A DNA stretch of 19,084 nt from an uncultured Bacilli bacterium (GCA_934131005.1 CAKOYV010000019.1:1-19084); one strand, 5' to 3'. Positions 8,066 through 15,485 are shown, counted from the stretch's first letter. Made by a program: numbers and translations. The notes: a model not told the origin generated them from the sequence alone.

Positions 8066-8224
8066 ATGGAGACAGGTTCTAGAGAGTTGGGCTTGGTAGT
8101 AGTTGTAATCCTAGTTTTAATTGGTGTAATTAGTATTTGGAATATTCTTGGACCTCAAATGAAAGATTGGGTTAACAATTCGTTTAATAATCTAACAGAG
8201 AAGAGCACTGAAGTTAATCCTTAG
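8066..8224 (+). CDS. 52-residue putative major pilin (Flp-like, small)
   Basis: ATG at 8066 to TAG at 8222-8224 encodes METGSREL, a hydrophobic helix (about residues 8-28, GLVVVVILVLIGVISIW) and a short polar tail with NILGPQMKDWVNN. The ribosome binding site AGGAGGTGAT (8053-8062) is a full ten-base match to the usual anti-Shine-Dalgarno sequence, and a consensus promoter sits just upstream, so strong expression is expected. Size, helix position, Glu near the helix start and location between the platform genes and a pseudopilin-like gene fit an Flp/TadE-class pilin, the shaft subunit. The classical processing site (Gly, then Glu-Tyr at +5/+6) is not seen. Gly4 or no processing at all are possibilities. 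Pilin identity is inference; the gene itself is well supported. Confidence 0.75.
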   Translation: METGSRELGLVVVVILVLIGVISIWNILGPQMKDWVNNSFNNLTEKSTEVNP

Positions 8225-8259
8225 TTATTAATAGCTTTATTAAAGGTAGGTGATATTAA

Positions 8260-8682
8260 ATGGATACAGGGATTGGTGCAACTTTTATGATGAGATTATT
8301 TATTATCTTTTTTATGTTGTATGTAATAATAATTGGAGTTGCGTTACAAATGGCAAAAACATATAGAGTTAAAAATTATGTTATAAATGTTTTGGAGCAA
8401 AATCAATATTCTGGTACGTCAGATGATAGCGTTCATAATATTTTGGATAGTTATTTTCAAAAAGTTCCTTATGTTGATGGATATGATTTTCAAAATAAAT
8501 GTATAGAAGCTGCTGGTGATAAAGATTATGATTATTATAAAGGTGCTTGTATTATTTCGTTAGGAACTGATGATGCTCCATATTATAAAGTAAATGTTTA
8601 TTTTCATGTTGAGTTACCTTTCTTTGGTACTAATATTACTATACCTGTTAGTGGTGAGACTAAAACTATTATTTATCAATGA
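8260..8682 (+). CDS. TadE-like pseudopilin
   Basis: 140 residues: MDTGIGAT, a hydrophobic helix (about 9-31), then a soluble domain with two cysteines (about residues 80 and 97, possible disulfide) and an end rich in beta-strand pattern (YKVNVYFHVELPFFG, ITIPVSGETKTI). The layout is that of TadE/TadF minor pilins: short N-terminus, one helix, small external domain. The start is supported by GGTAGGTGAT (about 8246-8254). It follows the putative pilin by 35 bases and shares its M-acidic-T-G opening, so both may go through the same insertion or processing route. TGA ends the gene, confirming that TGA is a stop codon here. It most likely caps or primes the pilus (inference from family). Confidence 0.78.
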   Translation: MDTGIGATFMMRLFIIFFMLYVIIIGVALQMAKTYRVKNYVINVLEQNQYSGTSDDSVHNILDSYFQKVPYVDGYDFQNKCIEAAGDKDYDYYKGACIISLGTDDAPYYKVNVYFHVELPFFGTNITIPVSGETKTIIYQ

Positions 8683-8706
8683 TTAGATGATTTGGAGAGT
8701 GATTGT

Positions 8707-9660
8707 ATGAATGTTATTGTATCTAATTTAAATAGAGATGTATTCTCAAAATTAGATGTTGATGTTCTAAAAGCTATTAATGGAGAATTTTCTGCTGATG
8801 AAATAGTTCAGTCGTTCTCCAATTTTTTCTTTAATAGAATGTTTTTAGATATAACAGCTATACAAAATTATACTGATATAGAAAATATCCGTAAAATATC
8901 TATGGGATTAGATGTTAGTAAAGTTATTCTTTTATTAAATGATAATGAAATTGTTAATTCTGGTATGTATATTTCTAGATTAATTAATATGGGAATTTAT
9001 AATTTTGCAAAAAATATAGAAGAAGTAGAGTATCTATATGCTCATCCTAACCAATATAAGGATGTTGCTCATTTGCAACAAATAGATGAAAATTTGTTGC
9101 AAGTTCAAGAAAATATGATAAAAAATGATGTTAGAGTTATAGGGTTTAAAAATTTTACTAGTCATGCAGGTGCTTCTAGTCTTATATATATGTTAAAAAA
9201 ACAATTATCTAGTGATTATTATGTTATTTGTTTAGAAGTTAATAAAAAGGATTTTATCTTTTTTAGAGAAAAGGATATGTATTCAGTTACTGAAAAGGAA
9301 CTAGTTAAATCTTTAGATGATTTTAAAGAAGCAAATATTATATTAATTGATTTAAATGATGTAGATGATGTAATGGCTAGTTCTATATGTAGTGATGTTG
9401 TTTATCTTGTTGAACCTTCTATATTAGGAATAAATAAAGTATTTATGTTGGATCAAGATTCTTTTGATAAATTAAAAGATTTTAAAGTTGTACTAAATGA
9501 TTGCTTATTAAATGAACGAGATGTTTCTAGATTTGCAAGAGAAGCTGGAATTAAAGTTTTTTATACTTTGCCACCATTGAATGATAGAATCGATAATTCT
9601 AAAATATTACTTCCATTTTTAGAAAAATTAGAATTATATAAGAAAATAGATGGTAATTGA
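8707..9660 (+). CDS. CpaE/TadZ-like ParA-fold protein with degenerate P-loop
   Basis: 317 residues from ATG 8707, preferred over the in-frame TTG 8692 because GGAGAGTGA (8694-8702) lies between them as binding site. The first about 130 residues resemble a receiver-like domain without a recognisable phospho-acceptor setting. The second half has the outline of a MinD/ParA-type domain: VRVIGFKN strand, then FTSHAGASSL at 150-159 where a Walker A (KGGVGKTT) is expected, and later NIILIDLNDVDD as the Walker B-like strand, followed by a VYLVEPS strand. The P-loop lysines are gone, so ATP binding is doubtful. In Tad systems TadZ/CpaE localises the pilus machine at a cell site, and degenerate versions are known in that family. 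It ends the pilus locus. Assignment rests on fold pattern and position. Confidence 0.68.
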   Translation: MNVIVSNLNRDVFSKLDVDVLKAINGEFSADEIVQSFSNFFFNRMFLDITAIQNYTDIENIRKISMGLDVSKVILLLNDNEIVNSGMYISRLINMGIYNFAKNIEEVEYLYAHPNQYKDVAHLQQIDENLLQVQENMIKNDVRVIGFKNFTSHAGASSLIYMLKKQLSSDYYVICLEVNKKDFIFFREKDMYSVTEKELVKSLDDFKEANIILIDLNDVDDVMASSICSDVVYLVEPSILGINKVFMLDQDSFDKLKDFKVVLNDCLLNERDVSRFAREAGIKVFYTLPPLNDRIDNSKILLPFLEKLELYKKIDGN

Positions 9661-9749
9661 AAATAAATATCATTGTGTTAATATGAAAAAATCTATATAT
9701 TTACTGAAAATAAAAAAACTATAATTTTTTGGGAGCTGTTCTATAATTA

Positions 9750-9778
9750 TTGTGGTTCTTTTTTTTTTATGTTATACT
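9750..9778 (+). promoter_or_regulatory. Promoter of the polytopic membrane protein gene
   Basis: A -35 TTGTGG (9750-9755) and a -10 TATACT (9773-9778) are 17 bases apart, with an extended -10 TG at 9770-9771. It lies 27 bases before the start codon. The 144-base gap that holds it starts with A/T-rich sequence in which I see no convincing terminator. Confidence 0.5.
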
Positions 9779-9804
9779 TCTATTAGGTTAGTAGGTGTAA
9801 TGAT

Positions 9805-11301
9805 ATGATTAGCAAAAAAGTAAAATTTAGAATTTTATCTATTTTATCAATTGTTTTTTTATGCATTGGAATTACGATAAAAAGTTTTCAAAATGATACA
9901 TTTTATATAATAAAATTAGGTAATTATATTTTTAAAAATGGTATAGATTTCAAGGATCATTGGTGTTGGGTAGCTAGTCTACCATATACTTATCCGCATT
10001 GGTTATATGATGTGTTTTTGTATTTGGTATATAATTTTTTTGGATACTTGGGGGTTTATATTAGTACAATTGTTTTATTTATAATATTGATTGTTAGTAT
10101 ATATGTGATTAATTTGAAGATGACTAAAAATGAATTTCTTTCATCTTTAATAGCTATTGTTAGTTTAATTTGTATGAAGCCGTTTGTAACTGCGAGAGGA
10201 CAGCTAATTTCAATAATATTGCTACTATTTGAAATCTATTTTTTAGAAAATATGAAAAAAAGAAATATTATTTATTTATGTATAATATCTTTGTTAATTG
10301 CTAATGTTCATGCTACGATATGGCCAATTGTATTTGTGTTATATTTGCCTTATATTGTTGAATTTTTAGTTATTAAGTTAAAAAATAAAATAATGTCTAT
10401 TCCTAGAAATAATATTAAATTAGGAATAAATTGCTATAACGATAAAATTATTTTAGAAAAAAACGATAATATTAAGTATATATTTGTAAGTTTTATACTT
10501 AGTTTATGTATGGGTCTTTTTAGTCCTAGTAAAATTTGTTATACATATGTATTTAAGGTAATGCTTGGAGATAGCCAAAAATATATTTTAGAGCATGCTT
10601 CAATGGTAATTGTTCAACAGCCACTTTTCTTGGCTTTGTTAGTTATAGTATTGTTGATAATGATTTTTACTAAAACAAAAATTAAATTGAGAGATTTATT
10701 TATGTTAAGTGGTCTTATTTTTATGAGTTTATTTTCGGTTAGACATTTAATGTTATTTATTGTTTTGGGGGGAGTGTTTATTTCGAGGTTGGTCATTAAT
10801 TTTTTAGAATTAGAAGATGATAAAACTTTTGATATACTATATGATTTTGTCTGTAGTAATAATCTAGTTTGTGTAGTTTTACTATTAATGGTTGTGCTAG
10901 GTAGCTATAGAAATTTTAACAATTCTTTGAAAATGAATTATGTTAATGTGAAGGACTATCCAGTAGAAGCGGTTAAATATATTAAAAAGAATTTAGATTA
11001 TAAAAATATGCATTTGTATAATGATTATAATTATGGAAGTTATTTGCTTTTTAATGATGTTCCTGTTTTTATAGATAGTAGATGTGATCTTTATTTAAAA
11101 GAATTTAATAATAAAAATATTAATATTTTTGATGATGCGGTGGATATTATTTATAACTATGAGTCTAAATTCAAAAAGTATAAAGTTAATTATGTTTTAA
11201 TTAAAACCGATGATATTTTTTCTGTTATATTAAAAAAAGATGATAATTATAAAATTTTATATAAAGATAGTAATTTTGTTTTATATGAACGATTAAATTA
11301 A
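9805..11301 (+). CDS. Polytopic membrane protein, probable GT-C-type glycosyltransferase-like
   Basis: 498 residues with roughly ten hydrophobic segments. The N-terminal loop between the first two helices holds NDTFYIIKLGNYI (30-42), an HWCW segment and PHWLYDVFLYLVY (64-76). Then come TARGQLIS and NVHATIWP in further loops. After the last helix there is a soluble C-terminal part with YPVEAVKYIKKN, YNDYNYGSYLLFND and FIDSRCDLY. I recall a widespread uncharacterised family of GT-C-like membrane proteins with the same sequence of phrases (DxxWHIKxGEW, HEWL, RPQ, NDYxxGGYL, DGRxDLY), which suggests transfer of a lipid-linked sugar outside the membrane. This is family memory, not alignment, and the acidic residue at 31 is the most likely catalytic candidate. 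It has its own promoter. Its place after the pilus locus makes surface or pilus glycosylation a hypothesis only. Confidence 0.65.
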   Translation: MISKKVKFRILSILSIVFLCIGITIKSFQNDTFYIIKLGNYIFKNGIDFKDHWCWVASLPYTYPHWLYDVFLYLVYNFFGYLGVYISTIVLFIILIVSIYVINLKMTKNEFLSSLIAIVSLICMKPFVTARGQLISIILLLFEIYFLENMKKRNIIYLCIISLLIANVHATIWPIVFVLYLPYIVEFLVIKLKNKIMSIPRNNIKLGINCYNDKIILEKNDNIKYIFVSFILSLCMGLFSPSKICYTYVFKVMLGDSQKYILEHASMVIVQQPLFLALLVIVLLIMIFTKTKIKLRDLFMLSGLIFMSLFSVRHLMLFIVLGGVFISRLVINFLELEDDKTFDILYDFVCSNNLVCVVLLLMVVLGSYRNFNNSLKMNYVNVKDYPVEAVKYIKKNLDYKNMHLYNDYNYGSYLLFNDVPVFIDSRCDLYLKEFNNKNINIFDDAVDIIYNYESKFKKYKVNYVLIKTDDIFSVILKKDDNYKILYKDSNFVLYERLN

Positions 11302-11312
11302 AACATTATGTT

Positions 11313-11432
11313 ATGGTTATTGTTGGTGTAAAAGATTTATATAGTATGGTTGTTGTTAGGGATGATAAGAGTAATATTTGGAATGTGAATACTGATATGT
11401 CTTATCACGAGGAGAAGAATATAGATAGCTAG
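11313..11432 (+). pseudogene. Possible gene remnant or 39-residue orphan reading frame
   Basis: In the 222-base gap before the next gene, a frame reads MVIVGVKDLYSMVVVRDDKS and continues to NIDS before TAG 11430-11432. Codon choice is like that of real genes, and the frame is also open for a few codons upstream. There is no ribosome binding site in front of the ATG. The VGVKDL...VVVRDD wording faintly recalls the C-terminal end of sugar-phosphate nucleotidyltransferases, but the match is too short to trust. It is most likely the decayed tail of a lost gene. It could also be chance. Confidence 0.25.
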
Positions 11433-11466
11433 TAGACAATTAATAATTTTTATTGATGTCGAAATA

Positions 11467-11495
11467 TTGACTTTTTTGAATATATATTGTATCAT
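11467..11495 (+). promoter_or_regulatory. Promoter of the two-helix VirB2-like protein gene
   Basis: A -35 TTGACT (11467-11472) and a -10 TATCAT (11490-11495) are 17 bases apart, followed by AAGGAGG (11509-11515) and ATG 11524. The promoter occupies the region that a longer reading of the gene (from TTG 11467) would treat as coding, which argues for the shorter protein. Confidence 0.6.
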
Positions 11496-11523
11496 TTATT
11501 TAAGATTTAAGGAGGAATTATAT

Positions 11524-11886
11524 ATGTTAATGAGTTTTTTAGATATGGGAATTAATTTTTTAGTTAAAAATGCTAGTATGACTAGTAATTGTATGGGACT
11601 TGAGCCTGTAATTAGAATTGTAAAAAATGTGTTTAAGTTAATTCAATTTGGTGTGCCAATTTTATTAATTTTATTTGGTGCTATTGATTTGGGTAAGGCT
11701 GTTATGTCTAGTAAAGATGATGAGATGAAGAAAGCTCAAAGTACATTGATTAAAAGACTTATTTATGCTGTTGCTGTATTTTTAGTTGTTACTATTGTTA
11801 CAGTGGCAATGGGATTAGTTACTAGTGCTAAAGCTGATGAGGCAAATGCTAGTTCTTGGTCAAAATGTTGGAATGATGTTAAGTAA
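11524..11886 (+). CDS. Two-helix membrane protein resembling VirB2/T4SS-type pilins
   Basis: 120 residues from ATG 11524 behind AAGGAGG with 8 bases spacing. There is an N-terminal amphipathic stretch, then a first membrane helix (about 35-57, FKLIQFGVPILLILFGAI), a charged loop (SSKDDEMKKAQSTLIKRL, 62-79), a second helix (about 80-101) and a polar tail with SSWSKCW. Two cysteines flank the membrane part (23 and 115). This hairpin of two helices around a basic/acidic loop is the plan of VirB2/TrbC and the Firmicutes T4SS pilin family, although no other conjugation or type IV secretion gene is visible. It is a single-gene unit with its own promoter and a good terminator, placed between the membrane protein gene and polA. 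Function unknown; a small pore or pilus subunit is the family-based guess. Confidence 0.7.
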   Translation: MLMSFLDMGINFLVKNASMTSNCMGLEPVIRIVKNVFKLIQFGVPILLILFGAIDLGKAVMSSKDDEMKKAQSTLIKRLIYAVAVFLVVTIVTVAMGLVTSAKADEANASSWSKCWNDVK

Positions 11887-11919
11887 GAGTATTATTAATT
11901 TAATACTTTTTTTCTTTTG
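11885..11919 (+). terminator. Intrinsic terminator after the VirB2-like gene
   Basis: AGTATTA (11888-11894) pairs with TAATACT (11901-11907) over a 6-base loop. The stem can extend by further A-T and G-T pairs. It is followed at once by a T tract (11907-11913) and CTTTT. Confidence 0.75.
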
Positions 11920-11935
11920 TAATATATGATATCAT
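11907..11935 (+). promoter_or_regulatory. Likely polA promoter (extended -10)
   Basis: TGATATCAT at 11927-11935 is an extended -10 (TG-N-TATCAT). The hexamer 17 bases upstream is only T-rich (11907-11912) and coincides with the T tract of the preceding terminator. The -10 ends 18 bases before the polA start codon. Confidence 0.35.
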
Positions 11936-11953
11936 TATATTTAGGTGATATGA

Positions 11954-14518
11954 GTGAAGAAGGTAATTTTAGTTGATGGAAATAATTTATTATTTAGGAG
12001 TTATTATGCTACGGCATATTCTGGACAGATGATGCGAAATAGTAAGGGATTTCCAACTAATGGTTTATATGGATTTGTTAACATGATTAATAAAATTTTG
12101 AGTGAAGAGTCTCCTAGTTATATGATGGTTGCTTTTGATGTTGGTAAAACTTTTAGACATGAGAAGTATGATGATTATAAAGGTGGTAGAAGTGAAACTC
12201 CTGATGAGTTAAAAATGCAATTTCCAGTTGCTAAGGAATTGCTTAGTATGATGGGAATTAAGTATTTGGAGATGCCTGGGTATGAGGCTGATGATATTAT
12301 TGGAACTTTTGCTAAGATGATTGATGAGGATAATGATTATGAGGGGCTTATTGTTAGTAGTGATAAAGATTTGTTACAGTTAATTAGTGATAAGGTTACT
12401 GTTAAGTTATTGAAATCTAAAGATTATATAATGATGGATAAAACTAATTTTGTTGATACGTATGGTCTTGAACCAGTTAGAATGATTGATTTGAAGGGAC
12501 TTATGGGGGATGCTTCTGATAATATTCCTGGTGTTCGAGGTATTGGGGAGAAGACTGCTTTGAAGTTACTTCATGAGTATAATACTATTGATAATATTTA
12601 TAGTCATATTGATGAGGTTAAGGGAGCTTTAAAAAATAAGCTTATTGATGGTGAGAAGGATGCTTTTGCTAGTCGTGATTTGGCGACGATATATAGGGAA
12701 GTACCTATTGATGAAGGACTTGATGATATTGCGTATATACCTTGTGTTAATGATAAGCTTATAGAAATGTATAAAGAGTTAGAATTTTATTCTTTTGTTA
12801 AGAAGACAGAGATTAAGAAGCATGAGAGTAATTCTTTTGAGGTTAAAATTATAACAGATGTTAGTAATTTTTCTATTGATGGTGATGTTTCTTTATATGT
12901 TGATTTGAGTTGTGATAATTATCATAAGGCTAGTATTTTAGGGATAGCTCTATATAATGAAGATATTTGTTGTTATATAGAAAGTGATAATTTTAATAAT
13001 TTAGATTTTATTAAAGAAAATATTTATACTTATGATGCGAAAAGAGTTTATGTTAGTTTTAAAAAGATTGGTGTAGATGTTAGTAATATAGTTGATGATA
13101 TTATGATAGGAGCTTATTTGCTTAATTATAATGTTAAGGATGATATTGGTTATGTTGCTAATGATATGCATTATGATGTTCCTTTTATTAATAGAAAAGA
13201 AGATTTAGATTTATTGGAGCGTGCTAGAAGAAGTTGTGTTAGAGCGAAGTTTATATATGATGTTCGTGATAGACTTATTAGTGATATGAAGCATGAAGGT
13301 GTTATTGATTTATATAGAAATATAGAAATGCCTTTAGCGTTTGTTTTGGGTGATATGGAATATACTGGGATTAAGTGTGATGTGGATGTTTTGCGTGCTA
13401 TGGGTGATGATATTCAGAAGAGGATAGAGGAGATTAGTCAGAATATTTATGATTTATGTGGTTGTGAGTTTAATATTTCTAGTCCTAAGCAACTTGGTAA
13501 TGTGCTTTTTGATAAGTTAGGATTTCCTCATGGCAAGAAGGGGAAGAGTGGTAATTATGCTACTGATGAAGCTACTTTGTCTAAGTTGATTGAATATCCG
13601 GTTATTGGGCTTATACTTGAGTATAGAATGCTTACTAAGTTGTATACAACTTATGTTGTAGGGCTTTGTAATAGTGTTAGTGGTGATGGAAGAATACATA
13701 CTATTTATACTCAGACTTTGACAAGGACAGGGCGTCTTTCTTCGATTGAGCCTAATTTACAAAATATTCCTGCTCGAAATGAATATGGTAGGTTGATTAG
13801 GAAATGTTTTGTTAGTGATGAGGATAGTTTGCTTCTTAGTAGTGATTATTCGCAAATTGAGCTTAGGGTATTTTCGCATTTGGCGAATGTTGATAGTATG
13901 AAGGAAGCTTTTAGAAATGGTTTTGATATTCATACACATACGGCATCGTTAGTTTATGGTATTCCTATGGAAGATGTTACAAAGGCTATGAGAAGAAATG
14001 CTAAGGCTGTTAATTTTGGAATTATATATGGTATAAGTAGTTATGGGCTTTCTCGTGATTTGGGAATTAGTGTTGCGGATGCTAAGAAGTTTATTAATGA
14101 TTATTATCAAACTTATCCTGGTATTCGTAATTATATGGATAGTGAGATAAAGAGAGCTTATAATGATGGATATGTAACTACTATTATGATGAGAAAAAGA
14201 TATATTAATGAACTTAAGAATACTAATCATAATATTAGAAATATGGGAGAGAGAATGGCTTTAAATACACCTGTTCAGGGTAGTAGTGCTGATATTCTTA
14301 AACTTGCTATGGTTAAGATTAGTGAGGAATTTAAGAAGCGTAATTTAAAGAGTAAGATGTTATTACAAATTCACGATGAACTTGTGTTTAATGTTTTGAA
14401 TGATGAGGCTTCGGTGGTTTCGGAGATAGTTCGTGATATAATGGTTAATGTTTACAAGCTTAGTGTGCCACTTGATGTAGAGATGTCGTTTGGTACTAAT
14501 TTATATGAGGCTAAGTAG
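11954..14518 (+). CDS. polA: DNA polymerase I
   Basis: 854 residues, full length for the Firmicutes form. It fills gaps and removes RNA primers during replication and repair. The N-terminal 5'-3' nuclease domain has VDGNN (D8), AFDVGKTFRH (D62) and GYEADDIIGT (E111, D113, D114). The central 3'-5' exonuclease-like domain is degenerate: where DxE is expected there is D317-L-S, so proofreading is probably lost, as in other Bacilli. The polymerase domain has motif A DYSQIELR (D631), motif B RRNAKAVNFGIIYG and motif C LLQIHDELVF (D808). The start codon is GTG 11954 behind AGGTGAT (11943-11949). The ATG at 11950 is in another frame and soon closes. It is followed after 21 bases by mutM, giving a two-gene DNA-repair unit that ends at the terminator near 15360. 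Confidence 0.98.
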   Translation: MKKVILVDGNNLLFRSYYATAYSGQMMRNSKGFPTNGLYGFVNMINKILSEESPSYMMVAFDVGKTFRHEKYDDYKGGRSETPDELKMQFPVAKELLSMMGIKYLEMPGYEADDIIGTFAKMIDEDNDYEGLIVSSDKDLLQLISDKVTVKLLKSKDYIMMDKTNFVDTYGLEPVRMIDLKGLMGDASDNIPGVRGIGEKTALKLLHEYNTIDNIYSHIDEVKGALKNKLIDGEKDAFASRDLATIYREVPIDEGLDDIAYIPCVNDKLIEMYKELEFYSFVKKTEIKKHESNSFEVKIITDVSNFSIDGDVSLYVDLSCDNYHKASILGIALYNEDICCYIESDNFNNLDFIKENIYTYDAKRVYVSFKKIGVDVSNIVDDIMIGAYLLNYNVKDDIGYVANDMHYDVPFINRKEDLDLLERARRSCVRAKFIYDVRDRLISDMKHEGVIDLYRNIEMPLAFVLGDMEYTGIKCDVDVLRAMGDDIQKRIEEISQNIYDLCGCEFNISSPKQLGNVLFDKLGFPHGKKGKSGNYATDEATLSKLIEYPVIGLILEYRMLTKLYTTYVVGLCNSVSGDGRIHTIYTQTLTRTGRLSSIEPNLQNIPARNEYGRLIRKCFVSDEDSLLLSSDYSQIELRVFSHLANVDSMKEAFRNGFDIHTHTASLVYGIPMEDVTKAMRRNAKAVNFGIIYGISSYGLSRDLGISVADAKKFINDYYQTYPGIRNYMDSEIKRAYNDGYVTTIMMRKRYINELKNTNHNIRNMGERMALNTPVQGSSADILKLAMVKISEEFKKRNLKSKMLLQIHDELVFNVLNDEASVVSEIVRDIMVNVYKLSVPLDVEMSFGTNLYEAK

Positions 14519-14539
14519 GTTTTGGAGGAGTTGATGTAG

Positions 14540-15361
14540 ATGCCAGAGTTACCAGAGGTTGAAACAGTTAGACGTGGTTTAATTAGAGAGGTTTTGGGAA
14601 GAAGAATTGTTGATGTTAATGTTTATTATGATGGTATAATTGAATATCCAGAAGTTTCTTTATTTAAACGTGAGATTAAGAATCAGAAAATTAATGATAT
14701 TAAGAGGTATGGTAAGTGGTTGATGTTTGAGCTTGATGATTATTTTCTTTTATCACATTTACGAATGGAAGGTAAGTATTTTGTTAAGGGAGTTTTAGAA
14801 GAAATAGATAAGCATGAGCATGTTTCATTTGTTTTAGATAATGATAAGGAACTTAGATATAAGGATGTTAGGAAATTTGGTAAGATGCATCTTATTCCTA
14901 AGGATAAAGTGAGAGAAATTGGCCCTTTGGTGGGATTAGGATTAGAGCCTTGGGATAGCCGGTTGAATATAAGTTATTTGAAAGATAAATTTAAGAAGAA
15001 GAGGTTGCCTATTAAAAGTGTTTTATTGGATCAGAGTATTATTGTTGGAATTGGTAATATATATGCTGATGAGATTTTGTTTTTAGCAAAGATTAATCCA
15101 TATAAGCGGGCTATGGATTTAACTGATTCTAATTTAGAAGATATTATAAAATATACACAGCAAGTTTTGTCAGAAGCAATTGCTGCTGGGGGTACTACTA
15201 TTAGGAGTTATAGTAGTGTTAATGGTATTCATGGAATGTTTCAACAAAAATTGCTTGTTCATTCGCGCGAAGGAGAGAAATGTTCGTGTTGTTTTGAAAA
15301 TATTATTAAAGTTAAAATAGGTGGACGAGGTACTTATTATTGTCCTAATTGTCAGAAGTAG
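14540..15361 (+). CDS. mutM: Formamidopyrimidine-DNA glycosylase
   Basis: 273 residues, the normal size for Fpg/MutM, which excises 8-oxoguanine and related oxidised purines and nicks the site. The N-terminus MPELPEVETVRRGL gives the catalytic proline (P2) and glutamate (E3). A conserved lysine sits in RYGKW (K59), and the helix-two-turn-helix is represented by LLDQSIIVGIGNIYADEI (about 162-179). The C-terminal zinc finger is complete: C248 and C251, then GRGTYYCPNC with R263, C268 and C271. It follows polA by 21 bases with GGAGGAG-type binding sequence in between, and both genes serve base-excision repair. The stop codon is inside the stem of the terminator. Confidence 0.98.
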   Translation: MPELPEVETVRRGLIREVLGRRIVDVNVYYDGIIEYPEVSLFKREIKNQKINDIKRYGKWLMFELDDYFLLSHLRMEGKYFVKGVLEEIDKHEHVSFVLDNDKELRYKDVRKFGKMHLIPKDKVREIGPLVGLGLEPWDSRLNISYLKDKFKKKRLPIKSVLLDQSIIVGIGNIYADEILFLAKINPYKRAMDLTDSNLEDIIKYTQQVLSEAIAAGGTTIRSYSSVNGIHGMFQQKLLVHSREGEKCSCCFENIIKVKIGGRGTYYCPNCQK

Positions 15362-15385
15362 TCATTAAGATTTGACTATTTTTTT
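15356..15385 (+). terminator. Intrinsic terminator overlapping the mutM stop codon
   Basis: TAGTCA (15359-15364) pairs with TGACTA (15373-15378) across an 8-base loop, extendable by G-T and A-T pairs to AAG/TTT. A T tract (15379-15385) follows. The TAG stop codon of mutM is the first part of the stem. Confidence 0.8.
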
Positions 15386-15431
15386 ATTTTGTGTTAAGCT
15401 TTTAATTGCGCTTCTTTTGTACTAATTTAAA

Positions 15432-15460
15432 TTGACAAATAGGGTAAAATAAATTAAAAT
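15432..15460 (+). promoter_or_regulatory. Sigma-A type promoter of gpsB (and probably rnpB)
   Basis: A consensus -35 TTGACA (15432-15437) and a -10 TAAAAT (15455-15460) are separated by 17 bases. It is the clearest -35 in the window. No equally good promoter is seen between gpsB and rnpB, so both may be transcribed from here. Confidence 0.75.
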
Positions 15461-15485
15461 ATTATTGTAGGTAGAGGTGATTTTT

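Noticed and set aside
8228..8243. Hairpin TTAATA-GCTT-TATTAA after the pilin gene
   Set aside because: The stem is only A-T pairs and there is no T tract. Such hairpins are expected by chance at this base composition. It could act as weak attenuation, but I cannot support that.
9713..9730. A6/T6 hairpin after the TadZ-like gene as a terminator
   Set aside because: An A-tract followed by a T-tract pairs trivially. No G-C pairs are present, so I do not call it a terminator.
9719..9750. Direct repeat CTATAATT (9719-9726 and 9741-9748)
   Set aside because: Eight A/T-rich bases repeated once over 22 bases is within chance expectation here.
11467..11523. N-terminal extension of the VirB2-like protein from TTG 11467
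   Set aside because: The segment contains a -35/-10 promoter pair and the true ribosome binding site, and has no ribosome binding site of its own.
13517..14230. - strand reading frames inside polA
   Set aside because: They lie opposite the polymerase motifs A and B and have no ribosome binding sites; they are shadows.
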